A stretch of 64,000 nucleotides of DNA from Methylotenera sp. (lineage in GTDB: Bacteria > Pseudomonadota > Gammaproteobacteria > Burkholderiales > Methylophilaceae): positions 2,564 through 66,563 of the forward strand of contig JAKFVB010000021.1 in assembly GCA_021732405.1 (NCBI GenBank), written 5' to 3'. This document shows, piece by piece, positions 62,885 through 64,000 of the stretch (positions are counted from its first letter, which is position 1; every line of letters starts with the position of its first letter). A program made the translations under genes and the position numbers. The notes below the pieces were generated by a model. That model was given only the letters and a program-made list of their open reading frames with translations, was not told the DNA's origin and searched no databases.

Positions 62885-64000
62885 ATGATTAAAAAACGAT
62901 TTAATCGATTTATTTTTTGCATAGTTAATGCAATTTTTTACTTAATAATCAATCCAGTAGCAATTGCAGAAGAGGCTGTAAAGTTTGATACATGGCTTGA
63001 AACATTGAAGTCGGAAGCTAAAGCTGCACAGATTTCCGAGCAGACTATCAATGACACATTTCAGAACGCGCAATATTTACCAAGCGTCATTGTGTTAGAT
63101 CGCGGTCAGCCAGAATTTATCTCACCATTTTTAAATTATGTAGAAAAGCGCGTAAGCCCTAATCGAGTAGCCAAGGGCAGGGCATTACTGCAAGAGCACG
63201 AAGCGCTTCTAAATCAGATCGAAGCGAAATATGGCGTACCTAAACAAATATTAATGGCATTTTGGGGCTTAGAAACTAACTACGGTAGCAATAAAGGCAA
63301 TTACGGCCTGCCATCAGCACTTGCAACGCTCGCTTTTGAAGGGCGCCGCTCGCATTTTTTTCGCGCGCAACTGTTTGACACAATGCGTATTATCGATGCA
63401 GGGCATAACAAAGTTGCAGGAATGCGCGGCTCTTGGGCAGGCGCGATGGGGCATATGCAATTTATGCCATCCACTTTACTTAAATATGGTGTCGATGCGG
63501 ATATTGATGGCCGCATGGATATTTGGACATCTTTGCCAGATGCGTTTGCATCGGCCGCCAATTATCTGAATCAGGTTGGTTGGCGTAAAACTGAAATTGC
63601 AGCGCTTGAGGTGAAATTACCCAATGAGTTTGATTATAGCTTGGCGCAATTGAATCGCCGCCAGCATGCTTTGCATTGGTCTAAATTGGGTGTGTTGACC
63701 ATAGAAAATAATGCTTTACCAGAACTGGCAGAAGCGGCAATTTTGCTACCACAAGGGCGTTTTGGCCCAGCTTTTATGGTGTTTCATAATTTTGATGTAA
63801 TTATGGATTGGAATCGCTCAGTCAACTATGCATTATCAGTTGTGCATTTATCCAATCAGTTCATCGCAGATAAGCCGATTGTTGCAGGAGATTTTGCCGA
63901 AAAAGAAGCGTTAACTTTTAACCAAATGTGGGCGTTGCAAGGCAAGTTAAATGAATTGGGTTTTGATTGCGGGCCGCCAGATGGCTTTCCTGGCCTTAAA
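62885..64000 (+). CDS. Lytic murein transglycosylase, MltB-like (3' truncated by window end)
   Basis: Open frame from ATG 62885 to window end; GVPKQILMAFWGLETNYGSNKGNYGLPSALATLAFEGRRS; AGMRGSWAGAMGHMQFMPSTLLKYGVDADIDGRMDIW. Confidence 0.9.
   Translation, partial: MIKKRFNRFIFCIVNAIFYLIINPVAIAEEAVKFDTWLETLKSEAKAAQISEQTINDTFQNAQYLPSVIVLDRGQPEFISPFLNYVEKRVSPNRVAKGRALLQEHEALLNQIEAKYGVPKQILMAFWGLETNYGSNKGNYGLPSALATLAFEGRRSHFFRAQLFDTMRIIDAGHNKVAGMRGSWAGAMGHMQFMPSTLLKYGVDADIDGRMDIWTSLPDAFASAANYLNQVGWRKTEIAALEVKLPNEFDYSLAQLNRRQHALHWSKLGVLTIENNALPELAEAAILLPQGRFGPAFMVFHNFDVIMDWNRSVNYALSVVHLSNQFIADKPIVAGDFAEKEALTFNQMWALQGKLNELGFDCGPPDGFPGLK

Overview
Chromosomal window from a betaproteobacterium. Gene order (tpiA-secG-tRNA-Leu-nuoA..N-DUF2818) and codon/AT style suggest a Methylophilaceae/Methylotenera-like methylotroph (inference). 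It starts with the 3' part of an rRNA operon (23S, 5S, terminator). Housekeeping blocks follow: Y-family polymerase, msrA, corA, glnS, birA-coaX-SPOR, a pyruvate dehydrogenase cluster, M17 aminopeptidase, recJ-tamA-tamB, tpiA-secG-tRNA-Leu(GAG), the complete 14-gene nuo operon plus DUF2818, ypfJ, NUDIX, SDR and a truncated lytic transglycosylase. The accessory interest is in the redox/sulfide region (~22.6-32.6 kb) and a few orphan secreted proteins. That region holds an exported truncated globin, MarR and Crp/Fnr regulators, an atypical cbb3 oxidase with a CcoS-like segment fused to CcoN, and SQR/TauE/BLH/ArsR/persulfide dioxygenase genes. The strongest candidate for something undescribed is a small secreted protein just after the rRNA operon (3296-3778). 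Apart from its signal peptide and a short Cys-containing linker, it is 14 head-to-tail 9-residue units, consensus S-D-D-L-S-R-G-K-x, with an apparent 18-residue super-period. Other notable items are a 5 x 15-bp tandem repeat upstream of an exported pentapeptide-repeat protein, a recurring GGTTAAGT/ACTTAACC hairpin at several gene ends, a 24-bp AT-rich operator-like dyad in the sulfide cluster, and a DUF4124-(FGIP repeats)-DUF1996 protein. I found no CRISPR array, transposase, integrase or prophage. All family calls come from reading motifs by eye; no database search was run.
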